Assembly: GCA_020846635.1 (NCBI GenBank)
Contig: JADLDO010000028.1
Coordinates: 558,001 to 622,000, forward strand
Reading direction: 5' to 3'
From: Caldilineaceae bacterium
GTDB lineage: Bacteria; Chloroflexota; Anaerolineae; Caldilineales; Caldilineaceae
DNA length: 64,000 nt
This document shows, piece by piece, positions 34,727 to 43,214 of the stretch. Within the stretch, counting starts at the first letter, position 1; every line of letters starts with the position of its first letter. The position numbers and the translations under genes were made by a program. The notes under the pieces are model-generated. The model ran no database searches. It was not told the origin of the DNA and saw only the letters and a program-made list of their open reading frames with translations.

Positions 34727-36247
34727 ATGGCAACTGTTAACGAACTAAAATTTCCCGATACGTCTGTGCCCGCGCGTTCGGTGCAGCGTGCTGAGCGCGC
34801 GAGCCGGCTTGCACAATGGGCTAAGCGTGTAGACGCTGCCCATTGGAAGTATTTCTTGGTCGCAGCCGATATGGTGCTCATTTTGATCGCGTTTGTGGTC
34901 GCCTATTATGTGCGCTATCAGCTACAGTGGTTTCGCGCGGTCGATCCGGTTTTCCAAGTCGGCTTTGCTGTCTATATTCCCTTTGCCGTCGCCCTTTTGC
35001 TCATTTTGCCGATCTCCTTTCGCTTTTCCGGTGTCTACCCTTATCGCCGCGGGCGTTCGCTGATTGAAGAGACCTATACCATTGCCACTGCCACTACTGC
35101 CGGTGTCATGGTCATGATCATCGCCATCCTCTTCTTTCGCCCCCTTCTCTACAGCCGCCTGATCTTCTTCTATACCGCGATCCTGGTCACGCTCTTTTTA
35201 GGGGTGGGCCGCTTTATGCTGCAACTTGCGTTGGATTATTTGCGTAACTATGGTGTAGGTGTGCGGCGGGTCATTCTGGTGGGGGCAGGCGATGTCGGGC
35301 GCATGGTGATGCGTACTGTTGTGGCGCGCCCTGATTATGGCTATCAACTGATCGGCTTTCTCGATGACAATCCGGCGAAGGGCTTCACCAACATTGGCCC
35401 CTATCGAGCTTTGGGGCCGGTAGATAACTTGAGCCAGGTTTTGGAAGTCGAAACGGTGGATACGGTGATCATTTGTCTGCCCTGGCAAAGCCACCGCATG
35501 ATCCAGCGCCTGCTGCGTACCTGTGACCAAAGCGCTGTGCGCGCTCAAGTGGTGCCAGACCTCTTTCAGTTGACGAAGAACCAAGTCTATGTGGAAGAGC
35601 TCAATGGCATCCCTTTGATCAGCAACCGCGATATTTCGATTCAGGGTTGGAATCTCATTATTAAACGAGCTTCCGATCTCGTCTTTGCGGTGATCGGCGG
35701 GCTGCTCACGCTGCCTCTTTGCGGCTTGATTGCGCTGGCGATCAAGCTGGATTCGCCAGGGCCGGTCCTTTATGCACATACGCGCATCGGGCGCAACGGC
35801 GTACCCTTCCGCTGCTATAAGTTCCGCTCGATGGTCGAGGGCGCTGCGAATATGCAGGAGGATCTGGGCGAGTTGAATGAGGCGACAGGGCCACTATTCA
35901 AGCTGCGTAATGACCCGCGCGTTACGCGCGTCGGGCGTTGGATCCGCCGCTTCAGTCTTGACGAATTGCCGCAGATTATCAATGTGTTGCGCGGCGAAAT
36001 GAGTTGGGTGGGGCCGCGCCCCAATTTGCCGGATGAGGTCGAGCAGTATCAGGAGTGGCACAAAAAACGCCTAACCGTAAGTCCAGGGATTACCGGGATG
36101 TGGCAAGTCAGCGGGCGCAGTGATCTCACCTTTGATGAGATGGTCTTGCTGGATATCTATTATGTGGAAAATTGGAATTTGATGATGGATTTGGGAATCC
36201 TGCTGCGCTCGATTCCAGCTATTTTGCAGGCTCGTGGGGCCTATTGA
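34727..36247 (+). CDS. Polyprenyl-phosphate sugar phosphotransferase (WbaP/CpsE type)
   Basis: About 506 residues. Four or five N-terminal spans (about 40-185), a CoA-binding-like/Rossmann soluble domain (about 185-300, [15 protein letters not shown]), and a C-terminal bacterial sugar transferase domain (about 305-506) with [50 protein letters not shown] and PGITGMWQ. It transfers a sugar-1-phosphate to undecaprenyl phosphate, starting an exopolysaccharide or O-unit. ATG 34727 is preferred over upstream in-frame TTG 34706. Followed by a UgtP-like gene. Confidence 0.92.
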   Translation: MATVNELKFPDTSVPARSVQRAERASRLAQWAKRVDAAHWKYFLVAADMVLILIAFVVAYYVRYQLQWFRAVDPVFQVGFAVYIPFAVALLLILPISFRFSGVYPYRRGRSLIEETYTIATATTAGVMVMIIAILFFRPLLYSRLIFFYTAILVTLFLGVGRFMLQLALDYLRNYGVGVRRVILVGAGDVGRMVMRTVVARPDYGYQLIGFLDDNPAKGFTNIGPYRALGPVDNLSQVLEVETVDTVIICLPWQSHRMIQRLLRTCDQSAVRAQVVPDLFQLTKNQVYVEELNGIPLISNRDISIQGWNLIIKRASDLVFAVIGGLLTLPLCGLIALAIKLDSPGPVLYAHTRIGRNGVPFRCYKFRSMVEGAANMQEDLGELNEATGPLFKLRNDPRVTRVGRWIRRFSLDELPQIINVLRGEMSWVGPRPNLPDEVEQYQEWHKKRLTVSPGITGMWQVSGRSDLTFDEMVLLDIYYVENWNLMMDLGILLRSIPAILQARGAY

Positions 36248-36349
36248 TTCTGCAACCTCGAATGATTGAATGAATGATTGATTCCGGCCCCATTCTCTTT
36301 GTCTTGAATTAACACTAGGCCCAAGTGGGTGTTCTGTGCGAACGAGCCG

Positions 36350-37489
36350 ATGAAGCGTGTTCTGATTTTGATGAGTAAAACCGGCGGTGGTCATCTCGCC
36401 AGTGCCCAGGCGATACAGGCCACCTTTGCCGCGCACTATGGCGACGAAGTAGAGGCGACGATTGTCGATCTGCTCATGGACTATTTGCCGTGGCCTATGC
36501 GTGAGGCTCCCAAAAGCTATGGCTGGATTGCCAACCGCACGCCGTGGCTGTGGGGTACGCTCTATCGTGCCGGGCACACTTCGTGGTTGACTGATCCGAT
36601 CATCGGCGCAACCGTTCGGCTTTCTGCCACCTCGATCATGGAGATGTTTGTCCACTATCGCCCTGACTTAATTGTCTCTGTGCATCCGTTGGTGCAGGAG
36701 CTGGCGCTCCATGCGTTAGAGCGGCTGCGCGCAGATATCCCCTATGCGATTGTCGTGACCGATCTTGCCACGATTCACCCGCTTTGGTTTGATCCGCAGG
36801 CGACGCGCTGCTTTGTTGCCAGCGAGACTGCCTTTCAGGCCGGATTAAAAGCAGGCATGAGCGCCGATCAACTGCGGCTGTTCGGGCTGCCGGTGCGTCC
36901 CATCTTTGCACAGCCAACACGCCCGCGGCTCGAACTGCGTCACGAATTGGGTATGGACCCCAACTTGCCTGCGGTATTGTTGGTGGGGGGCGGCGATGGC
37001 ATTGGCCGCGTGGCTGTTATCGCACGCGCCATTGGCAAGCGGTTGGCTGTGCGTGGTGTACCCGTGGGGCAAATGGTGATCGTCTGTGGAAGGAATCGAC
37101 GGCTGCAAACAACACTTTCCAACGAGCAGTGGCGTATTCCGGTACAGGTACAGGGCTTCGTCAGCAATATGTCCGACTGGATGGCGGCGTCGGATTGCAT
37201 CGTCACCAAAGCGGGGCCAGGCACAATTGCCGAGTCGTTGATCCGGGGGCTGCCGATTTTGCTCAGCGGCTATATTCCGGGGCAAGAAGAGGGCAATGTT
37301 CCCTATGTGGTTGAAAATGAAGTCGGCGTCTTTGCCAGCGAGCCGGCGGCGATTGCGTCGCAGGTTGCCCGCTGGTTTGGCCCCGATCGGTCGGAGTTGC
37401 AGCGTATGTCCGAGAACGCCAAGCGACTGGCAAACCCCCATTCAACCGAGAATATTGTAGCTGAATTGGCGAGCCTGATCGACCTGTAG
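36350..37489 (+). CDS. MGDG-synthase/UgtP-like diacylglycerol glycosyltransferase
   Basis: About 379 residues of the GT28 family. The N-terminal MGDG-synthase domain begins LILMSKTGGGHLASAQAIQ, with acceptor-side VHPLVQELAL; the C-terminal UDP-sugar domain holds VLLVGGGDGIGRV, VQGFVSNMSDWMAASD and TKAGPGTIAES. Members add glucose or galactose to diacylglycerol to make membrane glycolipids; the exact sugar cannot be read. The ATG at 36350 gives the usual N-terminus; GTG 36329 is an alternative. It is co-directional with the sugar transferase, 102 bases downstream. Confidence 0.87.
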   Translation: MKRVLILMSKTGGGHLASAQAIQATFAAHYGDEVEATIVDLLMDYLPWPMREAPKSYGWIANRTPWLWGTLYRAGHTSWLTDPIIGATVRLSATSIMEMFVHYRPDLIVSVHPLVQELALHALERLRADIPYAIVVTDLATIHPLWFDPQATRCFVASETAFQAGLKAGMSADQLRLFGLPVRPIFAQPTRPRLELRHELGMDPNLPAVLLVGGGDGIGRVAVIARAIGKRLAVRGVPVGQMVIVCGRNRRLQTTLSNEQWRIPVQVQGFVSNMSDWMAASDCIVTKAGPGTIAESLIRGLPILLSGYIPGQEEGNVPYVVENEVGVFASEPAAIASQVARWFGPDRSELQRMSENAKRLANPHSTENIVAELASLIDL

Positions 37490-37599
37490 GCTTTCACTGT
37501 TAAGACGATTCTTGTCTTAGTCCCCTCTGATTTATGTGTCCCGGCTCTACTTTCCACTACATTACTTCTTACTACATTGCGATTTGAACTGGATGATGA

Positions 37600-38121
37600 A
37601 TGCGTAGGCAGACCGGAGTTGGTTTAGTATTGGGTAGTTTGATTGCAGGCGTATTAGCCACTTCGTTCCTGATGGGCGGTTCCCCCGCACCCGCAGCGGA
37701 ACCCAAACGGGTGCCTGTCCCCACCTTTACGCCCACTCCTGGTGGAATACACGGTGACTATGCCGAACTGGCAACGAAGTATCAACAGGCGTTGGCACAG
37801 GCCATGACTCAAGTGGGGCAGCTATTGGCAGCGCCGCAACTGGCAGATGCAGGTTGGCAGGCACAAGTGACCGCTGCTATGAGTGAAGTTGAAACGGCCT
37901 ATGCACAACTGCTGCGCTTGGAGCCCAACGAAAAATGGGCGCCCTTTCATCGTGAGATGACGACGGGCGCAGCGGACTGCAACGCGGCCATGCGCGTCCT
38001 GGATTTGGCGTTGGATGAAGAAGATCGCTCTGCTGTTTCAGTGGTGGGCGCGTTGTTGAATCGCTGCCAATCCCACCTTACGGCTGCCGAGGAATTAGTC
38101 GGAACGACACAAGCGCAATAA
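37600..38121 (+). CDS. Small exported helical protein of unknown function
   Basis: A 173-residue protein with an N-terminal signal or anchor (GLVLGSLIAGVLATSFLMGG), a Pro-rich linker containing PTFTPTPGG, and a helical domain with regular Ala/Leu/Gln spacing, such as KYQQALAQAMTQVGQLLAAPQ. It has a single Cys pair (about 127 and 154). No family recognised. It stands between the glycolipid enzyme and the protease, on the same strand, with no clear coupling. Confidence 0.65.
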   Translation: MRRQTGVGLVLGSLIAGVLATSFLMGGSPAPAAEPKRVPVPTFTPTPGGIHGDYAELATKYQQALAQAMTQVGQLLAAPQLADAGWQAQVTAAMSEVETAYAQLLRLEPNEKWAPFHREMTTGAADCNAAMRVLDLALDEEDRSAVSVVGALLNRCQSHLTAAEELVGTTQAQ

Positions 38122-38212
38122 AGTATGGCAAGCGGTGCTGGCGTAGACCCCCTGCAGGCTTCCTGTAGACCCCTTGCAAGAGGTTTGCACTTCTCACGAG
38201 TAACCGTATAGC

Positions 38213-38258
38213 ACCCTCCCGCGCCCAATGAGCTCCCGTCACAAGCTTGTGGGAGGGT
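38213..38258. repeat. Composite hairpin after the small exported protein
   Basis: ACCCTCCC (38213-38220) pairs with GGGAGGGT (38251-38258); an inner palindrome CACAAGCTTGTG lies next to the right arm, and TTT follows. It shares the AAGCTT core and CCCTCC/GGAGGG arms of the recurring hairpin family and likely acts as terminator. A second small hairpin (ACCGGC/GCCGGT) stands near 38415. The remaining 38259-38460 shows no gene. Confidence 0.5.
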
Positions 38259-38460
38259 TTATCTCCATAGTGTGCCGCACCTACAACAAGGATTTCCACT
38301 GCTCTCACTCTGGACTGCGGATCACAACAAATGTCTTATCGGTCTGTAGTAATTGGCAGATGGCAACCAATCAAAAGGTTGCTACAGTGGTAAAGAGGGT
38401 TCGTCCCGCCACGTACCGGCTCGAAATAGGCCGGTCTATCGCCAGTGAGGAAGGAAATCC

Positions 38461-40434
38461 ATGATATCACTCCGAAGAAGCTGCCGGTCAGCCAAACGAA
38501 CCCTAACTCGGCGTATGCTCCTCATTATGTTGTTGTTGCTCATCTTTGGCATAACAACGGCGGCAACGGCTACCATCGCGCCCTACTCCAGTGCCTTTGC
38601 CCAAGAGGAACACTCGCTCTACCTCCCCCTCACTAGCGGCGGACAAGCAACCAACATCATTCCCAACCAGTATATCGTAGTCCTGCAAGAAGCCGCTCTG
38701 GCAAGCAACACCCCGGCTGCGATCGCTGTGGTAGACGAGGCTAATGCCCTCGTCGCCCAGTATGGGGGCTCTGTTCTCTACACTTACCACGCAGCGCTCT
38801 TTGGGTTTGCCGCCACGCTCTCCGCAGAAGGGGCTGCGGCGATGCAAGCGGACTCGGCAGTGGCTTTGGTAGAACCGGATCGGGTGGTGTCCATCAGCCA
38901 GGAACTTCCCAATGCCACACAACCCAACGCGATCTGGGGGCTGGACCGCATTGATCAGAATACCCTGCCGCTGGACCACAGCTATACCTACACGGCTACA
39001 GGTGAGGGCGTCCATCTCTATATCATCGACACAGGCATACGCTCTAGCCACAATGAATTTACGGGGCGCATCGGCAACGGCGCGACCGCCATCAATGACG
39101 GGCGTGGCACGCAGGATTGCAATGGGCATGGCACACATGTTGCCGGCACTGCGGGCGGTACAACCTATGGCGTTGCCAAGCAGGTCACCCTTCATCCGGT
39201 ACGCACGCTAAACTGCCAGGGGAGTGGCTCAAATTCTGGGGTCATTGCCGGAGTGGACTGGGTGACGGCGAATCACATCGCGCCCGCGGTTGCAAACATG
39301 AGCTTGGGGGGTGATGCGTCCACTGCGTTGGATACAGCCATCCTGAATTCGATTAACAGCGGCGTGACCTTTGTTGTGGCAGCGGGCAATGAAAATAGAA
39401 ATGCCTGTGGTTCTTCTCCCGCGCGCTTGCCCCAGGCGATCACGGTGGGCGCGACCACAAATACCGATGCCCGTTCGTCCTTCTCCAACTATGGGAACTG
39501 CCTGGATCTCTTCGCTCCTGGTTCTGCGATTCTCTCCGCGTGGCATCTTAGCAATACATCGACAGCCAGCATAAGCGGCACCTCAATGGCTTCGCCCCAT
39601 GTTGCTGGTGCGGTCGCGCTCTATCTACAGGTAAATGCCGATGCAACACCGGCAGAGGTGACAGCGGCTTTGCTCGATACTTCTACGCTCGATCGCATCA
39701 GTAATGCAGGCAGTGGCTCGCCAAACCGGCTGCTCTATACCCTGGCGATGCAGTCAGGTGGCAGCACGCCCGCGCCGACTCCTACGCCTACGCCCACACC
39801 GACCCCTCCAGCGCCTGAGGCCTGCCGGGAACTGACCGTCAATGGCAACTTCGAGAGTGGAACCGCTCCGTGGCAGCAAAACTCGTCGCAGAATTTCCCG
39901 TTGATCTGTACAGAGGAAATTTGTGGCGATGGGCTGCAACCGCACAGTGGGGGCGCGCTGGCATGGCTGGGTGGCGGCAATAGCGAACGATCTCGCCTCA
40001 GCCAAACCATAACGATTCCGGCAGGTCAACCGGCCTACCTGTCGTTCTGGTATTGGATTGACTCCGAAGATTATTGTGGGTATGACTATGGCTATGTCCA
40101 GCTTTTTGTAAATAACCAGTCACGTACGGTGCAGCGCTATTCACTCTGCAATAGCACGCAGACCAACGGGTGGGTGTCGCAGGCGCTTGACCTCAGCAGC
40201 TATGCCGGGCAGAGCGTACGACTAGACTTCTATGTTGCCACGGATCGCTCGCTGGTCAGCAGCTTACTGATCGATGATGTCTCCTTGCGCAGCGGTTCCA
40301 GTTGCACAGTGGGTACGGCTGCCGGAATGATGCCGGCTGCGGTGGATGCGCCGCTGGATGAACTCTTCTCGGAGCCGGCAGAGATCACCCGTGGCGAAGA
40401 AGCCCCGGCTGGTGACGCAAGGTGGCGACGGTAA
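38461..40434 (+). CDS. Secreted S8 subtilisin-like serine protease with C-terminal binding domain
   Basis: A 657-residue proteinase-K/aqualysin-type protease. Signal span at about 18-45 ([20 protein letters not shown]), inhibitor I9 propeptide at about 60-145 ([10 protein letters not shown]), then the catalytic domain: Asp in [14 protein letters not shown] (about 190), His in [10 protein letters not shown] (about 223) and Ser in [13 protein letters not shown] (about 376). A short Pro-Thr linker (near 440) joins a beta-rich C-terminal domain (about 455-620; [11 protein letters not shown]) resembling carbohydrate-binding or MAM-like modules. AGGAAGGAAATCC precedes the ATG. A strong terminator follows. 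Confidence 0.92.
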   Translation: MISLRRSCRSAKRTLTRRMLLIMLLLLIFGITTAATATIAPYSSAFAQEEHSLYLPLTSGGQATNIIPNQYIVVLQEAALASNTPAAIAVVDEANALVAQYGGSVLYTYHAALFGFAATLSAEGAAAMQADSAVALVEPDRVVSISQELPNATQPNAIWGLDRIDQNTLPLDHSYTYTATGEGVHLYIIDTGIRSSHNEFTGRIGNGATAINDGRGTQDCNGHGTHVAGTAGGTTYGVAKQVTLHPVRTLNCQGSGSNSGVIAGVDWVTANHIAPAVANMSLGGDASTALDTAILNSINSGVTFVVAAGNENRNACGSSPARLPQAITVGATTNTDARSSFSNYGNCLDLFAPGSAILSAWHLSNTSTASISGTSMASPHVAGAVALYLQVNADATPAEVTAALLDTSTLDRISNAGSGSPNRLLYTLAMQSGGSTPAPTPTPTPTPTPPAPEACRELTVNGNFESGTAPWQQNSSQNFPLICTEEICGDGLQPHSGGALAWLGGGNSERSRLSQTITIPAGQPAYLSFWYWIDSEDYCGYDYGYVQLFVNNQSRTVQRYSLCNSTQTNGWVSQALDLSSYAGQSVRLDFYVATDRSLVSSLLIDDVSLRSGSSCTVGTAAGMMPAAVDAPLDELFSEPAEITRGEEAPAGDARWRR

Positions 40435-40478
40435 TTTAGCGTTCTCTCTGCTGCCTTCCTTGCTTTATCCTCTATCAT

Positions 40479-40539
40479 GAAGCCTCCTGTTGCTGACTTT
40501 CGGTTCACACCTTTGGTCAGCAACAGGAGGCTTCTCTTT
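40479..40539 (+). terminator. Terminator of the S8 protease gene
   Basis: A perfect 19-bp stem from 40479-40497 to 40516-40534 with an 18-base loop, followed by TCTTTTT. Confidence 0.92.
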
Positions 40540-40621
40540 TTGAGTTATTCCCTTATTCCGGGATGTCTCAGTCTATTGCAGCATGAATAGGGCCAAATGC
40601 TGCATGGGGCTGGTGAGACGT

Positions 40622-41575
40622 TTAGCGTTTCCGTACGAGTTTCCTGAAGCAAGGCACCAAGCGCGGCGGATCCAACAGCCGCCCGTATGCGCTCCACGAC
40701 ACTTCGCCCACATAGAGGTCGCCATGCGAATCGACAACGACACCGTGTGGCGTAGTGAACTCGCCCTCACCTTCGCCCGCGCGTCTGCCGCCGAGCCGCG
40801 CAAGTTGCTTGCCCGTCAGGTCATGAATGGTTACGCACGCGCCCAGATTCGGGAAGTCGGCAGTCAACGCGTTTTGGTTGCACAACTGCCCGATGTAGGC
40901 GCGGTCGCCTGCAATGTACAGCCCGCAGGGGCGAAAGAGATTGTTCCACTGCGAGAGATAGTTGCCTTCGCTGTCGAAGACCTGCACGCGATGGTTTTCG
41001 CGGTCAGCAACGTAGACCTTTCCCTCGGCGTCGGTGCAGACGCTGTGTGGCAAATAGAATTGCCCTGGCTCGACACCAAAGTCACCCCAAGAGAGGATGT
41101 GTTCTCCATCCGCTGTGTATTTATGCACCCTGGCGTTGCCATAGCCGTCGGAGATATAGAGCGCACCACTTTTTGGATCGCGAGCCAGCTTGGTGGGCCG
41201 GTTGAAAGGTTTGCCACTCAGGCGCGGCGATCCCTCGCCGCGCTCTCCGATCTGCGAAAGTAGTTTGCCGTCAAGCGTGAAATGCCCGATCCAGTTGCCG
41301 TCATCATCAACCGCATAGACGGCCTGCCCATATTGTTCATGGGGCACAATCGTCAATGCGTGCGGTCGGGTAAAGAGCCCTTCGCCCCACGATGTGACGA
41401 ATGTACCGTCGCGCTCGAGGACAATCACCGGATGCTCACCCCGGTTAAAGACATAGACGCGATCTTGCGCGTCCACCACCACATCCACCACCTCGCGAAA
41501 GCTCCACCCATCGGGCAGCTTCGCCCAATTTAGGTCATCTTCGTAGGTGTACTCACCACTGCCAAAAATCGCCAT
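40622..41575 (-). CDS. NHL-repeat beta-propeller protein
   Basis: About 317 residues forming a six-bladed NHL propeller; repeat signatures include DVVVDAQDRVYVFNRGEHPV, PHSVCTDAEGKVYVADREN and TPHGVVVDSHGDLYVGE. No signal peptide is evident. Such proteins resemble peptidyl-hydroxyglycine lyase or scaffold propellers; a specific reaction is not supported. ATG 41575 has CGGAG seven bases upstream, better than ATG 41581 where the site abuts the start. Monocistronic. Confidence 0.8.
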   Translation of the reverse strand: MAIFGSGEYTYEDDLNWAKLPDGWSFREVVDVVVDAQDRVYVFNRGEHPVIVLERDGTFVTSWGEGLFTRPHALTIVPHEQYGQAVYAVDDDGNWIGHFTLDGKLLSQIGERGEGSPRLSGKPFNRPTKLARDPKSGALYISDGYGNARVHKYTADGEHILSWGDFGVEPGQFYLPHSVCTDAEGKVYVADRENHRVQVFDSEGNYLSQWNNLFRPCGLYIAGDRAYIGQLCNQNALTADFPNLGACVTIHDLTGKQLARLGGRRAGEGEGEFTTPHGVVVDSHGDLYVGEVSWSAYGRLLDPPRLVPCFRKLVRKR

Positions 41576-41615
41576 TTTCATCTCCGCTTAGGTTTGTATA
41601 AATGTAAAATAGCAT

Positions 41616-41648
41616 CGGGGCGCAGCGCGCTGCGTCCCGACAAGTATA
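41616..41648 (-). promoter_or_regulatory. NHL gene promoter region with a 24-bp palindrome
   Basis: On the minus strand TATACT (41643-41648) stands 17 bases from a weak TTCATG; just downstream, at the expected start, 41616-41639 is a palindrome with one G-T mismatch (GGGACGCAGC and GCTGCGCCCC). This suits an operator. Confidence 0.45.
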
Positions 41649-41680
41649 CTCGTAAGAGAGCCTGGCATGAATTTAGCAGC

Positions 41681-41726
41681 AAAAGAAGTGTGGTGGCCGA
41701 GTGAGATAGGCCACCACACTTCTTTT
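41681..41726 (-). terminator. 18-bp perfect terminator ending the candidate RNA
   Basis: AAAAGAAGTGTGGTGGCC (41681-41698) and its exact complement (41709-41726) flank a 10-base loop; the CTTCTTTT arm supplies the U tract on either strand. Confidence 0.85.
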
Positions 41727-42070
41727 GCCGTGTTTGACTTTGGCAAAGTTTTGGGACACAGGTGGCTGCCTTCCCGGTGGGGACAGCCACCCACTTAACG
41801 CATGCGGACAGACCAGAACGGCGCGAACGCCGCGGGGAGCCATGGCGACGGAGATGCATGAGGCTGGGCCGGGATGTTGATCCGATGGCTGGGGGCCATC
41901 GAAGTCGCCAGAGGGGTCTGCTGTAGACTGCCTGAGCGGCTCGCTGCGTTCCCATACCCGAAAGGTGGTTCGACACTTTGACTAGCCAGCTTTCGGAGCG
42001 AGATATCGAAACGGTTTCTGAACAATGGTTCAGAGGGTTGGATTTGAGCAATGGATAGATGAGCAGAAGC
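41681..42070 (-). ncRNA. Candidate structured non-coding RNA of about 390 nt
   Basis: The minus strand has a promoter (42077-42105) and, about 390 nt downstream, a perfect 18-bp terminator (41681-41726). Between them the transcript contains several exact hairpins: UCUGAAC/GUUCAGA, CGAUGGC/GCCAUCG, CGGCG-UUCG-CGCCG and GGUGGCUG/CAGCCACC. The open frames crossing it look non-protein-like and run through the terminator. I could not match it to RNase P RNA, tmRNA, 6S or SRP RNA by their conserved core motifs. It therefore may be an unrecognised RNA; the boundaries are estimates. Confidence 0.45.
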
Positions 42071-42076
42071 GCAGAT

Positions 42077-42105
42077 AGTATAACTGGCTTTTTCAGAACA
42101 GGCAA
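42077..42105 (-). promoter_or_regulatory. Sigma-70 type promoter driving the candidate RNA
   Basis: Minus strand TTGCCT (42100-42105), 17-base spacer, TATACT (42077-42082). Confidence 0.6.
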
Positions 42106-42147
42106 CTGGCAAAAAAACGCCATGACGTGCGGGGTGACTCTTTTGAA

Positions 42148-42249
42148 TTATCCACAAGTTTGCAAAGTTATCCCCAGATATTTCCCCTTATCCTCTCTGG
42201 TAGGATAAAGTTATCCCCAGGTTGGAGAACTTTTCCACAACCTGGGGAT
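42148..42249 (+). other. Cluster of DnaA-box-like 9-mers (possible origin or DnaA-binding locus)
   Basis: TTATCCACA (42148, exact DnaA-box consensus), TTATCCCCA (42168), TTATCCTCT (42188), TTATCCCCA (42211) and TTTTCCACA (42231) are in one orientation with spacings 20, 20, 23 and 20. The last two sit in a 12-bp inverted repeat (ATCCCCAGGTTG 42213-42224 and CAACCTGGGGAT 42238-42249). The region is less GC-rich than its surroundings. No dnaA, dnaN or gyrase gene is in the window, so oriC function is a hypothesis. Confidence 0.5.
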
Positions 42250-42280
42250 TCTATGTAGCAGCGAAATTTGCAATGTAAAA

Positions 42281-42841
42281 CTAGGGGAGCCGCGGCTTCG
42301 CGAGGGGATCGATAATCTTCTCAACATTGAGCCACTGCTCGCTGCTGAGGGTGGCAGGGCCGCGCTGCAAGTAGCCGTTGGTCAGGATGCGCCCGCGCAG
42401 GCCACCGCGCCCGCGTAGAAAGCGGTGCGCCCCCTCTCCCAATGAAACTTCCATCCATTGACAAGGGCTGCAATGTTTGGTTCCCATGAAGCGCACAGGC
42501 CCGCGTCCGGCATCAATGCTAAACTCTTGGCCGATGAGTTGATTCAGGTTCACGCCACGCGTGATGATGTTGCGCCGGGTGAGGATGGGGGCTAGCTGGT
42601 CGCGCCCGAATTCGGCCATGAGTGCTTCAAAGACTTCGGCGGCAAAGAAGGTGATCTGGGCATCATAATGTGCCGGGACGCCATAATAGCGGTCGCCCAC
42701 CAGGCCCCGACCCGCCCTAACCTCCACCTCCTCGACATCTGTCGTAGGGTGAAGGCCAGGGCCATCTTTGGGCTTGCCAAAGTAGTTGTGACCGGGAGAG
42801 ATGTAGATATGCTCAAGCGTAATAGCATACTGATAGATCAT
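42281..42841 (-). CDS. MOSC domain protein
   Basis: A 186-residue MOSC (molybdenum cofactor sulfurase C-terminal) domain. The N-terminal beta part has RAGRGLVGDRYYG; the conserved Cys lies in KHCSPCQWMEV near residue 122, followed by RGGLRGRILTNG. These domains handle sulfur for molybdenum enzymes or act as sulfur carriers; a link with the molybdenum hydroxylase at 22-28 kb is possible but distant. It begins four bases after the VOC gene as the last gene of a minus-strand run. Confidence 0.87.
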   Translation of the reverse strand: MIYQYAITLEHIYISPGHNYFGKPKDGPGLHPTTDVEEVEVRAGRGLVGDRYYGVPAHYDAQITFFAAEVFEALMAEFGRDQLAPILTRRNIITRGVNLNQLIGQEFSIDAGRGPVRFMGTKHCSPCQWMEVSLGEGAHRFLRGRGGLRGRILTNGYLQRGPATLSSEQWLNVEKIIDPLAKPRLP

Positions 42842-42845
42842 GCGC

Positions 42846-43214
42846 CTATGCTTGTGATTGAACGAACTCCACCATGTTGCCGTCGGGATCCTGGATAAAG
42901 GCCAGCCGGATATCCTGGAAGTTCTTCGGTTGTGTGTGAATGGGTATCCCTTTGGCTGCCACTTCAGCTACGGCTTCATCGACGCTTGGCACATGCAGCG
43001 CGATGTGCATAAATCCGCCCGTTGGCTTGTTGTCCGCGGTGGCCTGGTCACGCCCCACTAATTCCAGGGTCGTGCTGCCAATGTCGATAAAGACGATGTT
43101 GACATCGGGCCAGCGGTGGACAATCGGAAAGCCGAGCGTCTCCGTATAGAATGTCTGGAGGGCAGCAAAGTTGGGTGTGTGTAAAGCAATGTGATGCGTG
43201 CCTAGTAGCTTCAT
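42846..43214 (-). CDS. VOC/glyoxalase-fold protein
   Basis: A 122-residue single-domain vicinal-oxygen-chelate protein. THHIALHTPNFAALQTFYTETLGF starts it; metal-ligand candidates include His near residue 6, Glu near 51 (TTLELVG), His near 72 (MHIALHVPS) and Glu near 117 (GNMVEFVQ). It could be a lactoylglutathione-lyase-like or dioxygenase-like enzyme. Its ATG overlaps the stop of the upstream oxidoreductase gene by four bases (ATGA), so the pair is coupled. Confidence 0.88.
   Translation of the reverse strand: MKLLGTHHIALHTPNFAALQTFYTETLGFPIVHRWPDVNIVFIDIGSTTLELVGRDQATADNKPTGGFMHIALHVPSVDEAVAEVAAKGIPIHTQPKNFQDIRLAFIQDPDGNMVEFVQSQA

Noticed and set aside
41578-42123. 181-codon minus-strand open frame in the 41.6-42.3 kb gap
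   Set aside because: It begins upstream of the promoter, reads through a perfect 18-bp terminator and has Arg/Ser-rich non-protein-like composition; a structured RNA fits better.
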